Positions 12,301-22,164 of a stretch of DNA of 64,000 bases are shown here, piece after piece. The notes below the pieces were generated by a model. It was not told the origin of the DNA. It ran no database searches and worked only from the letters and a program-made list of their open reading frames with translations. Origin of the DNA: Apis mellifera (Eukaryota; Arthropoda; Insecta; Hymenoptera; Apidae); NCBI RefSeq assembly GCF_003254395.2, contig NC_037649.1:967001-1031000 (forward strand). The letters are read 5' to 3'. Position 1 is the stretch's first letter. Every line of letters begins with the position of its first letter. Made by a program: the position numbers and the translations under genes.

Positions 12301-14035
12301 TGACCAATTGTTGTTTTCGTAATAATATTACGAGAGTGAACGTCCCGTGAAAAAAATTAAATATCGTTGTAAAAATTTTGTAAAAGTATTTCCCCATTGA
12401 TATAATAAATTATATCGCATGTATATTATAAAATATATATATATTCATTTTGAATAATAATTGGTATATATGGAAATATACGTGTAAATTGATAAATGAA
12501 TAAATTACAATACGATGTAAAATAATTAAAACAAATTTAATCTTTGTTTTTGTATTAGTTCGAAAATTATTACGGAGAATTTTATTCGTCACCTCGTTTG
12601 TTACTCCTGTCTCGTGGGGTTGCAAAGTATCCATAAGAATATTATCATCGAGGGATTCGCTATGCCAATTTCCAAAGTCCGCTTTTTTATTAGATTTTCT
12701 CTTCAAAGATTGGCAATCCATTTGATTCGTTCCAGCTTTCTGACCTAGAAAAATTTCAATTTCAAATCACCAATGTTGTCCACGCGTTACTACAACATAG
12801 AATATTTTGTTTATTGTTTATCTCGGAATAAATTTTTTCCTAAAGAATATATATACATATATTTTCCTTCCTAATTTATTTATTTTAATATCTACTTTAC
12901 GTAACATATACGTAACATCATAGTAGAACGAAATATATACGAAAGGCAACTTTCGTTCTTTCGTTCGTCCAACAATCAAAGCGGATATATTCGATCGAAA
13001 CGAAAGGAGATACACGAATTCCGTACAATCGTAAAATCCATCGTTGGACGAGGAGGGCGAGGAGGTTCGGGGGACGGGCGTTCCCACGTTGCAATTCTCG
13101 TTAACAGGCGACGAAGTTGCGGTGTTGCTCGATTCCCTAGCGTCAACATCGTGACTCCTGTGGCTCTGCCTATTGGCCGGGGGCAGCGAGGAGGAGGGGG
13201 GGGCCGTGGCCGAGTCCGTGTTCTCGGTGTCGTTCGTGTAAGCCCTTTCCCACTTGAACGCGGCCTTAACTCTCGTCCATTTGGAGACCTTGGGCGCGGT
13301 TCCAGAAATTTCGTCCACCGACGTCTGCTTCGCGTCGATATCCAATTTGTTGTTCCTCGCCGCCTGCCTCGGCCCAGACCTCGCCCCCCTCCTCTGGAAC
13401 GGGGAATCCCTGCAATTGGACAGCATAGCGTCGAGCAACGACTCGGCGAAGCCGGTGTCCTCCTCCTGTCCCGCGCCCCCCGCCGTCGCAGCCCCGTTCC
13501 CGCGCGCGAAAGCGTATTCCAATTTTTGGTTCGCGTCCCTCAACACCTTCAACCGTTCCAGATTCCTCACGCGTTTGAAAAACTTGGCGTTTCGATCCCT
13601 GAGCTCGAGAATCTGGTCCACGAACGCGTACAGCCGGTCCAAATGCTCGAAAGCGTCTTCCGCGTAAACGCTTGAAATAGCCATCGCGGACGCGGCAGAA
13701 TTTCTCGACGGGCAACCGGACGGGGTCCTCCGCCCCTCGAACGGCGGCAGGGAGCCGAGATCGTCGGTCAGGTAGGCGATCATGTCCTCGTCCTCGTCCA
13801 GGCTCCGACTGTTCCTCCCCGCATCCACCTGCTGGTCGCGAGAATTGTGCAGGCTGGGCCACAGATTGGACCACGGATCCGGCGGTGGCGCGGGCAACTC
13901 GCCCTCGTCCACTTTGCGTGGCCTAGCGCTGGGCCTCGGTTGCGATCTTTGTTCGCTGTTGCTGCGGCACGATCCACGAGTCCCGTTCCTCTCATGCCCA
14001 AACGCTTGATCGCCGAATTTCTCATTCTCAGCCAT
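79..14035 (-). CDS. large disordered protein with repeated W motifs, 5' ten coding exons (continues off left edge)
   Basis: The ATG is at 14035 and the coding exons, in order, are 14035-13027, 12744-12593, 12231-11962, 11324-11180, 8861-8159, 3322-3084, 2887-2699, 1433-857, 657-590 and 312-79. Every junction keeps frame (phases 1,0,0,1,2,1,1,2,1,1) and has AG/GT borders. The last exon has a donor, so the gene continues leftward. At least 1195 residues are read. The protein is Ser, Glu, Asp and Arg rich and mostly disordered. A likely coiled coil spans residues 124-176 (HLDRLYAFVDQILELRDRN). SKWTRVKAAF (about 251-260) and SKWNKVRRAF (about 494-503) are related. EFHQKLIEW (568), EFRKKLQDW (614), EDYPKKMESW (686) and EFTRKLYDW (792) form a repeated motif. 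There is no signal peptide or membrane segment. I do not recognise the family; a scaffold or cytoskeletal role is only a guess from composition. Another gene is nested in intron 4. Confidence 0.75.
590..657 (-). CDS. exon 9 of the large disordered-protein gene
   Basis: A 68-nt exon, phase 2 in and 1 out, with acceptor ctatttctag and donor TCTGATG|gtaagt. It encodes REDVSVTLPEKKDALERNLK and three more residues. Confidence 0.65.
857..1433 (-). CDS. exon 8 of the large disordered-protein gene
   Basis: Acceptor aatttctag, donor GAGAG|gtaaag, phase 1 in and 2 out. The acidic 5' part (RPEEDIVEDIMDDSEPEAM) is followed by a Ser-rich 3' part with SKRWESKKWNRRKS. The 5' border is embedded in a tandemly duplicated block whose copies repeat part of this exon. 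Confidence 0.75.
1434..2390. repeat. tandem duplication block beside exon 8
   Basis: Near-identical segments of the type gaaatgaaaaataagatttt...cagatacatatttaaatatttt recur at least four times. Two copies (near 1876-1925 and 2216-2262) also contain a degenerate copy of the exon-8 5' border. Palindromic AT strings with tatatgtattatatataata occur twice at 1530-1630. Confidence 0.85.
2699..2887 (-). CDS. exon 7 of the large disordered-protein gene
   Basis: Acceptor aattaattag, donor GAATCAA|gtaagt, phase 1 in and 1 out. It encodes 62 full codons of basic/Ser-rich sequence (SLKRSKSVGN, RRSNSLQSLDHL) that contain candidate phosphorylation sites. Confidence 0.7.
3084..3322 (-). CDS. exon 6 of the large disordered-protein gene
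   Basis: Acceptor tttatttaag, donor ATAACAA|gtaagat, phase 2 in and 1 out. The exon encodes the fourth W motif, EFTRKLYDWEQYRG, after a 4.8-kb intron. Confidence 0.75.
3323..8158. other. intron 5 of the large gene, with G+C-richer patches
   Basis: Apart from the candidate small gene, the intron is mostly A+T rich. Distinct G+C-rich patches lie at about 4080-4180, 6000-6160, 6730-6940 and 7140-7700. None contains a convincing protein frame. The 7140-7700 patch is full of TAGG/GGTAGG words on the plus strand and could be an unannotated non-coding exon or an old insertion. Confidence 0.5.
4930..5637 (+). CDS. candidate three-exon small protein (69 aa), unproven
   Basis: The candidate exons are 4930-4951 (ATG, MAFGCFS, donor TTTTCAG|gtgcgt), 5254-5357 (acceptor aaattttag, donor CGAATG|gtaact) and 5554-5637 (acceptor attttattttcag, stop TAG). 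They join in frame. The product starts MAFGCFSEVEWQLIKNYQDK and ends in a hydrophobic tail, YFVIVFSILFRI, which could anchor in a membrane. It sits in the 4.8-kb intron 5 of the opposite-strand gene. Further acceptor/donor pairs follow at about 5760-5800 and 5920-6004 but contain stops. The frame could belong to a spliced non-coding RNA. Confidence is low because the exons are short. Confidence 0.3.
8159..8861 (-). CDS. exon 5 of the large disordered-protein gene (W-motif repeats)
   Basis: This 703-nt exon is phase 1 in and phase 2 out, with acceptor cttattcatcag and donor TCAAG|gtaagatg. It carries three of the four W motifs: EFHQKLIEWERLK, EFRKKLQDWKRAK and EDYPKKMESWKRT. A further TDWQLW segment may be a degenerate copy. 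Confidence 0.8.
9465..11094 (+). CDS. nested two-exon gene: Cys-containing coiled-coil protein, unknown function
   Basis: Exon 1 is 9465-9689 (75 codons, donor ACGAAA|gtaacg) and exon 2 is 10432-11094 (221 codons with stop, acceptor aaatttcag), both phase 0, giving about 295 residues. The N terminus MLATKLIVPITRRIHTNIFK is basic and amphipathic without acidic residues, like a mitochondrial presequence; this is an inference. Cysteines recur (QCGREACKN, KCKEYEEKLAKCPKRVKEC, then CKKC and CISRRC), and exon 2 is strongly helical and coiled-coil-like. An in-frame TAG precedes the exon-1 frame, so the ATG at 9465 is the first usable start unless an upstream exon exists. The gene lies on the opposite strand inside intron 4 of the large disordered-protein gene. 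I do not recognise the family. Confidence 0.7.
11180..11324 (-). CDS. exon 4 of the large disordered-protein gene
   Basis: This exon reads QSYGGETLMSKMQRQ followed by DSKWNKVRRAF, the second SKW motif. The donor CAAGATG|gtaatt leaves phase 1, which pairs with the GT start of exon 5. It lies 85 bp from the stop codon of the oppositely oriented nested gene. Confidence 0.75.
11962..12231 (-). CDS. exon 3 of the large disordered-protein gene
   Basis: Ninety codons with phase 0 at both ends, acceptor acgatacag and donor CGACAG|gtcagt. The sequence is Ser/Pro/acidic (for example SPESSSPLFFNANASAGNSP), as expected of a disordered linker. Confidence 0.75.
12593..12744 (-). CDS. exon 2 of the large disordered-protein gene
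   Basis: The acceptor is tttttctag and the donor is GAG|gtgacg. The exon encodes 50 codons beginning QKAGTNQMDCQSLKRKSNKK and is phase 1 in, phase 0 out. Confidence 0.7.
13027..14035 (-). CDS. exon 1 of the large disordered-protein gene
   Basis: This exon holds the start codon and 336 codons, and is far more G+C rich than its surroundings. It contains the predicted coiled coil and the first SKW-x-R-V-K-x-AF motif. The donor is GATT|gtacgg (phase 1). It joins exon 2 to make a Cys codon after DGFYD. An acceptor-like cacag lies 6 nt upstream of the ATG, so a 5'-UTR intron is possible. Confidence 0.75.
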
Positions 14036-14073
14036 CTGGTTCTGTGCACAATATGTATATGTATATGTGTATG

Positions 14074-14110
<37 letters not shown>

Positions 14111-14937
14111 GTATGGGTGATTTATATTTACTTATTTTTCTCTCGAAGTGATTTTCTTTTTTTTCTCACTCGATTGTGTTATCGATGCTCTAAATATATC
14201 GGGGGGAGTTTAATTTTAGAGTACATTCTTCTTTCCCTTTCGCGGATTTAGATACCGGTTTAGCCACCCTCCGCGCCAAAATTTAATACATTCGCGTGTA
14301 AACATGTGATTTTTCAGTGTTTCCCAACACACAGTGTTTCTCTTTTCTCCGAGGATGAGAATTATATCTTTACGATTTTACCTTCGTAAAGTGAATTTAT
14401 TCGCTGAGAATGTTCGTAAATAGGGATATTTTCGTAGAGAATTGGGAGGAAACGCTGAGAGATGTAATACTGTGTAACGAGGCTTGTTCGAATCTATTTC
14501 GTATTTATTTTTAAATCAAACGCACAATCCTCGTGGAAATGTATAGAATCTGAAAAGAACGATATTAAATACACCTCTCTCCCCGTTATATTTTATTTTT
14601 AAATATTTAACACATCACTAAATCATCATCGTAAAGATATCACCATAATAACTTTCGTGCAACAAATTACACAATTCCGAAATACTATTACATCTACATC
14701 TCTTTACGACACGTTAAGAACCGAACTTGAACTCACTAAATCGAAGGATCCAAGTGAATCATTTTTTCTACATTTTTCCACTCTCTTTTTCACGTATATT
14801 TTCGCATGGAAAGATCGCTCGACGGATCCTTCATTTTTTGTCGATCTAAACACGCGCGCACCGCGATCGATATTTTACATCGAACGGAATCAGTTTTGTA
14901 TTGTTTCCCGTGGGGAATGATATATAATAACGGGAGG

Positions 14938-15360
14938 GCGATGGAATTAACTCTCTAGCGCGAATATCTCGAAGGTTCACGTTGGGAATGCATTTTTTGG
15001 CTGTGTCGGGAGGGCCGCGGAAGAAGAAGCGGTCCGAAATCGCAGCAACGTCCTCGCGTGATTATTTTCGGTAGCGAGCATTCGGCATTCGGTATTTACA
15101 ACGAATACAACGACACACGGCCAGGCTTCGAACACCGACGTTCGAAAGGGGCATGCGCGTGGCGCACGATAACCGTGGAAAAGAGACGGCTCTTCCTGTT
15201 CTCGTCGAAAATAGACGGTGGAAACAACTATGGCGCGCGTATCCTCTCGAATGGCCGCCCACGTTCGTATTTATACGCGTCTGCATACTCTCTCTGTAGT
15301 GCGGTGTGTTTCTCCGAGGCAACCCCTTTTTATAATAGGCAAACAAATTATAGAAGGAGA
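14938..15360 (-). promoter_or_regulatory. candidate promoter/5'-UTR region of the large disordered-protein gene
   Basis: This is a G+C-rich, CpG-containing island about 0.9-1.3 kb upstream of the ATG at 14035, in otherwise A+T-rich DNA. Its open frames look random. Placement and composition are the only evidence. Confidence 0.35.
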
Positions 15361-16674
15361 ATACTTGCTCCCCCTTTTTCGCCCCCCCAGTGAAATTTTC
15401 GTTTGTATAAATTTTAATTATTAAGGTTATTATTCAGCTGACGTACGAACGATATTTTTTTTCTTTCTTCTTTTTTTAGCAGTGCTTGATCATCGTTATA
15501 TTATTTTTCATCATTCTAAAGGATTGATCGAAATTGATCAATGACATCGTTTGGGATGCGTTAGGCTTTCGTTTCTTTCTGTTTTTATAGCAAGTTTTTA
15601 CGAAATTAATTATGAAGTAGAATGACATTCGAGTGACCTCAAGGGACTTTGTTCGTGAGCTGAATTTGTTTTCATCAATTTTCCACTACATTTTCGAGTA
15701 GTTGTTAGTGTCGGGTATTATTAGATTAAATTGTACAATGTTGATGGCAAATGCCTCTTGGTTGTATTTTATCCTTGATGGATGTTTCATCCAATGTGTC
15801 GTCTCGTAAGTTTATATCCTTAATTCGAAAATGATTGACGAGGTGAGAAACGAAATTGCAGTTTCTAATGAAATGGGACCGCCATTAATGGAAATTAAAG
15901 ATAAAACTCGCGAAGAAAATTAAAATTCATTTGAATGAATATTGTATCTCGTTCAATTAATGTGAATATAAATATGAACTTTATACTTGAGGAAAGAAAC
16001 TTTAAAATATAATATTTATATTTTATCTCGATTTACGTGATATTTAATTTGAATATATAAATCGAAGACATCGATATATAAAACTTATCAGATAATTATT
16101 ATCTTTGTAAAACAGTTTTTAATTCGTATTTCGTGAAATTCTTTCATATATATATATTTAATTAAAATATATATATATATAGTTGTTGAGAAAAGTTATG
16201 TAAAATTCTGTTACATAAACAATCTGATTATATTTGACACGTGACATTAAACAAAATTTCTTTGCGATTACATAAAGATAAGTTAAAAATTAATAATAGG
16301 ATACGTTTATAGATTTATTTTTACGAATGATTTCTTAAAATATCATAAAAATTTTTAATTCTTTTTCAATGTAAAAAAATAATAAATGATTAGATAAAAA
16401 TTATTCTGCAATCAGATTGAGAAACACTGCTGTCGAAGAACATTTGCAATACAATTACGGTCATAGCTTTTCACGTATCATGCGATACAATATAATACAC
16501 GAAATCATTCGACTTATTTTCATTACGTGACGAAGGAAAAAATTTTAATAGCGATTGATAAAACTGTTGACATTGAAATATCGATAATATTCTAGATACT
16601 CGAAACTTGGAAATTTCGAAACTTTTCAGAATCGAGTCTTTTTTATAGACTTGAAGTAAATATTATAACTATGT

Positions 16675-16680
<6 letters not shown>

Positions 16681-16748
<68 letters not shown>
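16681..16748. repeat. (CT)n microsatellite
   Basis: About 34 CT units are nearly uninterrupted. The Arg-Glu repeat frame they create on the minus strand is an artefact. Confidence 0.98.
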
Positions 16749-17532
16749 AATATCGTAAATATTTCGAGGTGAAAAATTTTTTTCGAAATTTTTTTTTTTT
16801 AATCTCGCACATCGTTTTGACATTTACAAAAGATATTGATCGCATGGAATACTAATTTCGTATTAAATTATCGTACGAACGGAACGAGTTATTTCAGTAA
16901 TGGAACATTTGATAAACATTCGAAAAGTAGAACTTTGAAATAGTAGATTTCTATTATGATTTCATTCCTCTCGCTTCTCGGTATATAGCATTTGAATATT
17001 GTGTAACGTTTGTGTATATAGATCGCAGACATATTTAACACGCGTGCAATCACGTTTAAATCATTTTCTTAAAATATCAGAAATAATTTTTTCAAAGAAT
17101 TCCACGATAAGTAGTTTACACAGTGATCGTGTGTTGTGTAATCAGATATCGTTTGATATCGAATATGTTAAATCTTATTTCGTTAATTAATAATAATTAT
17201 AACGTGTTAAAAAAAAAAAGAAAGTTTCGTGTAAATCGCATTTTTTGTATAAAAAAAAAAAATTTTTATTCTCTCCGTAGCAGTAGATTTGTAATACATT
17301 ATGCTCACAATCATGGTGCAATAAAAGTAATAATCCATAATTTATCAAGATTATATAAGACCATGGAAGAATGTTAACGAGTTATTCTTGCATCGGTAAC
17401 CGGGTTAGATCAGTCATTCGCGATCCTGCAACGGCAGCGCCTGGAATCAACAATTGGCTCGTTGAAATTTTCCCAAGAAAATCTTTTTTTATTTAAAAAA
17501 AAAAAAATTAGAGAAAAGCGGAAAATTTTCTT

Positions 17533-20500
17533 TCATTTACTCATTAAAATTCCCAACATAACGATGATGCTAGAAGCGCACTGTACATTTAGGAATAATT
17601 TACTAAAACTACCGACCAAGTATGGAAATATTCTAGATAAACCGATGATCGTACCCCTGAAACGAAGCACGAGATGGTTTAACAAAAATTTCACGCGCGT
17701 GAGAGAGATAGATATATATATACGCATCAATTTTTCACAAACTGTTTCATAATTAACCTTACGCCAGTAAAATAATTTTCCAGTAAGATTATCGACGCTG
17801 TTGTACGACCAATTACGTAAGTTGCTAGTATAATCAGTGAAAGAACGAGTTGTATTACGTTATGAACTGTGAACAACAAGCCCAGGCATGCTGTTGCTCC
17901 CACTAGACCCGAAAACACTGAAAAATAAAATTAATTTTAAAATTGTGGCAATGAACGGATAAGGAAGAAGGTGATTTTATTAAATATATATATATATTCA
18001 TGACAATATTTCTGAATATTTTTAAACTAAGTATTATAAGACGATGATACGTTTACCTAGAAATATTTTTCTACCCACAACATCGATTCCAATTACCAAT
18101 AAAATTTCTGCTACTAAATAGCTCAATGATAAGTACAAAAGCATTCGAAAACGATCCATGTCTACCTCTTGACAATTGTGCAAAAACCCTAACGCCATGT
18201 CTTCTATATCAATTGCGCATGCGTAATCCTTCCTTGACGATTTCTGTGTATTCTCGGTTTGCTGTAGGATTTGTGCGCTCCACAGGGCAAGCCACATAAT
18301 CCTAGTTGTTACAACAAATTAAATTGTCAATTGATTTTAGAAAAGAATCTCGAAAAGAAAAAAAGATATTCGATATATGTAAAGTAAAATTAATGGATTC
18401 CATTATAAGATGAAAAATATAAATAATGTTTTTACCCCGGAAATTGGAGAAAATTAGTACAAATTCCTAATATCGTAGTATATTTAAACGTTTTGCATAT
18501 TTCTCGAATACGTTTATACGTTTTAACACAAAATTTATGTATCGTTTTGATCATATTGTTCGTTTCCTCGTCCTCCTCTTCAATTTGTTTAACGCAGTTT
18601 TCCAAATTGCTTAGCTAGAATGAGAAAGAAAAAAATTACATCGAATATTTAATTTATAAACAAATCACGGATGTATTGCATTTGTGCAAAATTTAGGATA
18701 TTAATCAAGTTTATAAAAATTTGATTTCGATACTTGTCAGATTGGATAGAAAATGAACTGTACCGAAAGTACGAAAGTGTCGACGTGTTTCGAATTATTA
18801 ATTGCATAAATTTGTCGTAATATCGATAATGCTTCCTCGTGTCGTCGCCGGTAAAGCAGATATCTTGGACTTGCCGGCAGCAAACTGGTCGCGCACGCTA
18901 TGATCAAATTTGGTATACCTCCTAATCCTGTAAGGACTCGCCAAGAATTTGGTCGAAATTTTTTATTTTGGAATAGCAGGATCGAAGGCATTAGCAGCCA
19001 TGACAATCCTGTTGAACGTTTTAATTTTATTCTTTATTTACTTCTCTCTCTCTCTATAATGTAATAAATACGTTCATTTATAAAACACTAGCCTAAAATA
19101 GACATGTAACTAAGGATTCCTAATACGTCCAAAATAACTAAACAAAAGCCTCTTCGTTTCATGGGCAGTAATTCGATTAGATATACTCTTAAAACCACAT
19201 TATTACCAGCTAATCTGAAATAAACGAATATTTTCATGCTTTTACATATTTGTTATATGGGAAAGATAGGTGATAATATTTTTTTTATTATCGAACAATT
19301 TTAGAGATTTATTATTATTATTTAAATTATTAAGCAATATATTTTATAATTCGAAAATATAGGATTTCGAAAATAAAAATTTATGTGATTAGATAAACTT
19401 ACCCTAATCCAAGTATAAATGTTGAAATGTATATCAGAAATGTAGTTTGCGCAAAGGATAAACTGATAGTAGCGCAAAATACAACGATCATAGTGACAGG
19501 AATGGAACCCTTACGCCCACTTGCATCGATTATTATTCCGAATAGAAATCCTCCTACAGCCATTCCTATACACAATCTTATTATTCGTAAAATATACTGC
19601 AAATCATTTCAAATATATGTATATATATATATATATTAATTCATCATAAACATATTAGAAAGTTTAGAAATAACGGAATTGTATTTTCCATTGAATTGAA
19701 ATCTCACGACCTTGACTGATTCATATTTAGTGGCAATGACTAGTGAAATTAAACGAGGAATAATTTCTGGATAAGAAATCGAGTTACGTATTCGTCAGAC
19801 ATAGAATGAATAAATGATGAATCATTTTATTGCGTATCGGTGAAATATTCTTCTATTTTTTTCAATGAATTGAAAATTTGAAATATTATGTCTACTATTA
19901 TGTCTTCACTATTCATAATTTTTGTAATAATAGAGAATCTGATGACTGAATCCAAGATCCTTATTAATGTTGCATGAGTAATGAAAAAAAAAAAAAAAAA
20001 AATAGTAATTGAATAAATATGAATATAAATATAGTTTGAATATTAGAAGTTATTTTTAGAAGTTATTTTTTTCACTTAAAGATCTAATCAGAAGTATTAA
20101 GTGTAAAAAAAATTCCTCTAAAATGACTCTAATTTTATCATTTAGAACAACACTTTAAATTGAATTATTATAGCATTGATATTTAACTTTTTGAAATGAT
20201 TTGATGAATAGGATATTCAATCTCATGTTCTTATTAATTATTAGTTTTATAAATATTTTTTTATTGTCAATTAATAATTTCAATCAGTTTGTTATATATT
20301 GTTAAAAAATATCTATGTACATACATTCTATATGTACCTAATGTTAACGTAGCGTGCACAGCAGTTGCTTGGTTTGCACTTAGGCTTAAATCACATGCCA
20401 TGAATGGAACTACAATTAGAATAGTTGGAAGAACGCAAGCTTCTGCAATTGCACACATGCCGCATAATCCAATAATAAAACAGTGAAAGAGACCACATCC

Positions 20501-20890
20501 TGTAATTGAATTATATTAAATAATATTATTCATACATTGAACTGTATATAGTTTCCTAATCTTTTTTACGATTATAGGGATTTTAAAACTACACATTTTA
20601 AAACTAGTTAGGTTTCTATGACATTATAATTATTAGAATATTAAATTATCGTTTGAAAGATTATAATAATACTTTAACATTTAAAACTAAAATGGAAAAG
20701 TCAAATTTTGAATTATAATTGTAAATATTATAATATGAAATATTATATAATCATAATAAATATTATTCAATAAATATTAATATTTTAAATTTATCGTCTT
20801 TTTTTTTAAAAATTTACTATTATAATATTAAAGTATTTTATGAATTTCTTAACCTGTTTTAGCAATGACATTTTCACAATTATTAGACAT
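17533..20890 (-). CDS. SV2/SLC22-like MFS transporter
   Basis: The nine coding exons are 20890-20854, 20499-20338, 19565-19403, 19214-19093, 19008-18764, 18614-18436, 18301-18057, 17917-17758 and 17656-17533. All are in phase and give 478 residues. Family marks seen are the loop-2 motif FGIIIDASGRKGS, YLIELLPMKRRG after the middle helices, SPRYLLYRRRHEEALSILRQ after helix 6, IGIDVVGRK after helix 8, and ENYFTGVRGTIIGLSRIFP near the C-terminal helices. This pattern is that of synaptic-vesicle-glycoprotein-2-like and organic-ion MFS carriers of insects. The protein is expected in a membrane with about 12 helices; the substrate cannot be told. The N terminus is short (MSNNCENVIAKT before the first helix) and there is no long SV2-type luminal loop, so SV2-like rather than true SV2. 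Intron 4 appears to use a GC donor. Confidence 0.9.
19083..19092 (-). other. GC-AG type splice donor in the MFS gene
   Basis: On the minus strand exon 4 ends ATTTTAG and is followed by gctagt. Phase 1 at this point fits the next exon (G|GA TTG TCA TGG, reading ILGLSW). The nearest GT, 4 nt downstream, would leave the wrong phase and create a TAG stop. Confidence 0.7.
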
Positions 20891-21397
20891 TATATATTTT
20901 ATAATTTAATGATATAAATATATAAATATATAAATATTGATTTATATAAGTCCATTTGTTATATTGAGAAGCCATAAAGATGTATATACATTATTTTATC
21001 CGTAATTAATGATGTCAATTCAATAATTTCCAATCTCATACTTTCAAAATTAAATTGCTAACAAAAACCATTCAATAGTTAATAATGACAATCTTCATTT
21101 TAAATATGTACGATTGTATATATATTTACAATCATTAAACAAAAATAAAACTAGATAGTAAAACATATATTATTTAAATGAGTGATTAATAAAATACACA
21201 ATGTATGAAAGATACTTATTTATTATAAGAAATGAAAATAGTTGATATTGAAAATATAATTAATATTACGATTTTAAATTACATATACTATGTTTATTAC
21301 AAAACAAGTTTTTAGTTTTAAAAAATGTAATATTTTTACATAAATGACAGTTTTAATAAAGTATAGAAATTTCTTTCTTTTTTTTTCTTTCTTTCAT
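20891..21397. other. intergenic spacer between MFS and peroxiredoxin genes
   Basis: A+T-rich DNA with no gene. It must hold the MFS promoter and the peroxiredoxin 3' UTR. A minus-strand AATAAA lies at 21292-21297, about 100 nt past the peroxiredoxin stop. Confidence 0.6.
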
Positions 21398-22164
21398 TTA
21401 TGTATCTTTAAAATATTCTTTAGAACCAACTACATCAGGTTTCATAGTTTTCTTTCCTGGTTTCCAGCCAGCTGGACATACTTCTCCATGTTTATCAGTA
21501 TATTGGAATGCTTGAACTAAACGTAAAGTCTCATCAACAGACCTATAAATATATTAAGATAAAATTTATTAAGATAAAACAACATTATATATTAGATATG
21601 TAAAAATATTATTTTATGTGAATTTTTACCTCCCAACTGGTAAATCATTGATAGTAATTTGGCGTAAATTTTGTTTATCATCTATGATGAAGAGACCACG
21701 AAATGGAACTCCACTTTCTTCATCAAGTACGCCATAATCACGTGCGATTTTAGAACTTTTATCAGCAAGAAGAGGAATGTTCATTTCACCAAGACCACCT
21801 TGCTTACGTGGTGTGTTTATCCATGCTAAATGACTGAAGTGAGAATCAGTAGATGCTGCAATGAGTTTACAACCAATTTGTTCAAATTCATCAGCACGAT
21901 CAGAAAAGGCAATGATTTCAGTGGGGCAAACAAATGTACTGCAAAATAAATTATCATTTTTTGATATATGATACATAATTAAAAAAATTATATCATTAAA
22001 TACATATACAAAATTATGAATTAAAATACGTACAAGTCTAATGGATAGAAAAATAGAACAAGATATTTTCCTTGATAATCGGAAAGAGAAATATCTTTAA
22101 ATTCTCCATTCACAACTGCAGTACCTCGAAAATCAGGTGCACGTTTTTGAAGTTGTGGGGCCAT
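21398..22164 (-). CDS. Tpx1: typical 2-Cys peroxiredoxin (thioredoxin peroxidase)
   Basis: Exons 22164-22034, 21938-21630 and 21542-21398 join in frame (phases 2 and 2) to 194 residues, the usual length for cytosolic Prx1/Prx2-type enzymes. The peroxidatic cysteine is in FTFVCPTE and the resolving cysteine is in GEVCPAGW. The GGLG loop (KQGGLGEMNIP) and a C-terminal YF (KEYF) are both present; these mark eukaryotic peroxiredoxins sensitive to overoxidation. It reduces H2O2 and organic peroxides with thioredoxin and probably acts in the cytosol, since there is no targeting sequence before MAPQLQKRAPDF. A 5'-UTR intron is likely: an acceptor lies at 22181 and a strong donor (gtgagtattcc) next to 23361. 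It matches Drosophila Jafrac1; Tpx1 is the bee name as I recall it. Confidence 0.96.

Larger units (their letters stand above)
14036..17532. other. upstream/intergenic region
   Basis: No supported coding gene lies here. A TA/TG microsatellite sits at 14051-14115 and a long CT tract at 16681-16748. A G+C- and CpG-richer patch at about 14938-15360 is the best candidate promoter or 5'-UTR region of the minus-strand gene that starts at 14035. Confidence 0.5.

Noticed and set aside
13151..13675. Plus-strand Arg/Gly/Pro-rich frames opposite the first exon of the large gene
   Set aside because: They are antisense shadows of a G+C-rich coding exon. The minus-strand frame has the splice sites and consistent phases.
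16626..16823. Minus-strand Arg-Glu repeat protein
   Set aside because: Direct translation of the (CT)n microsatellite.
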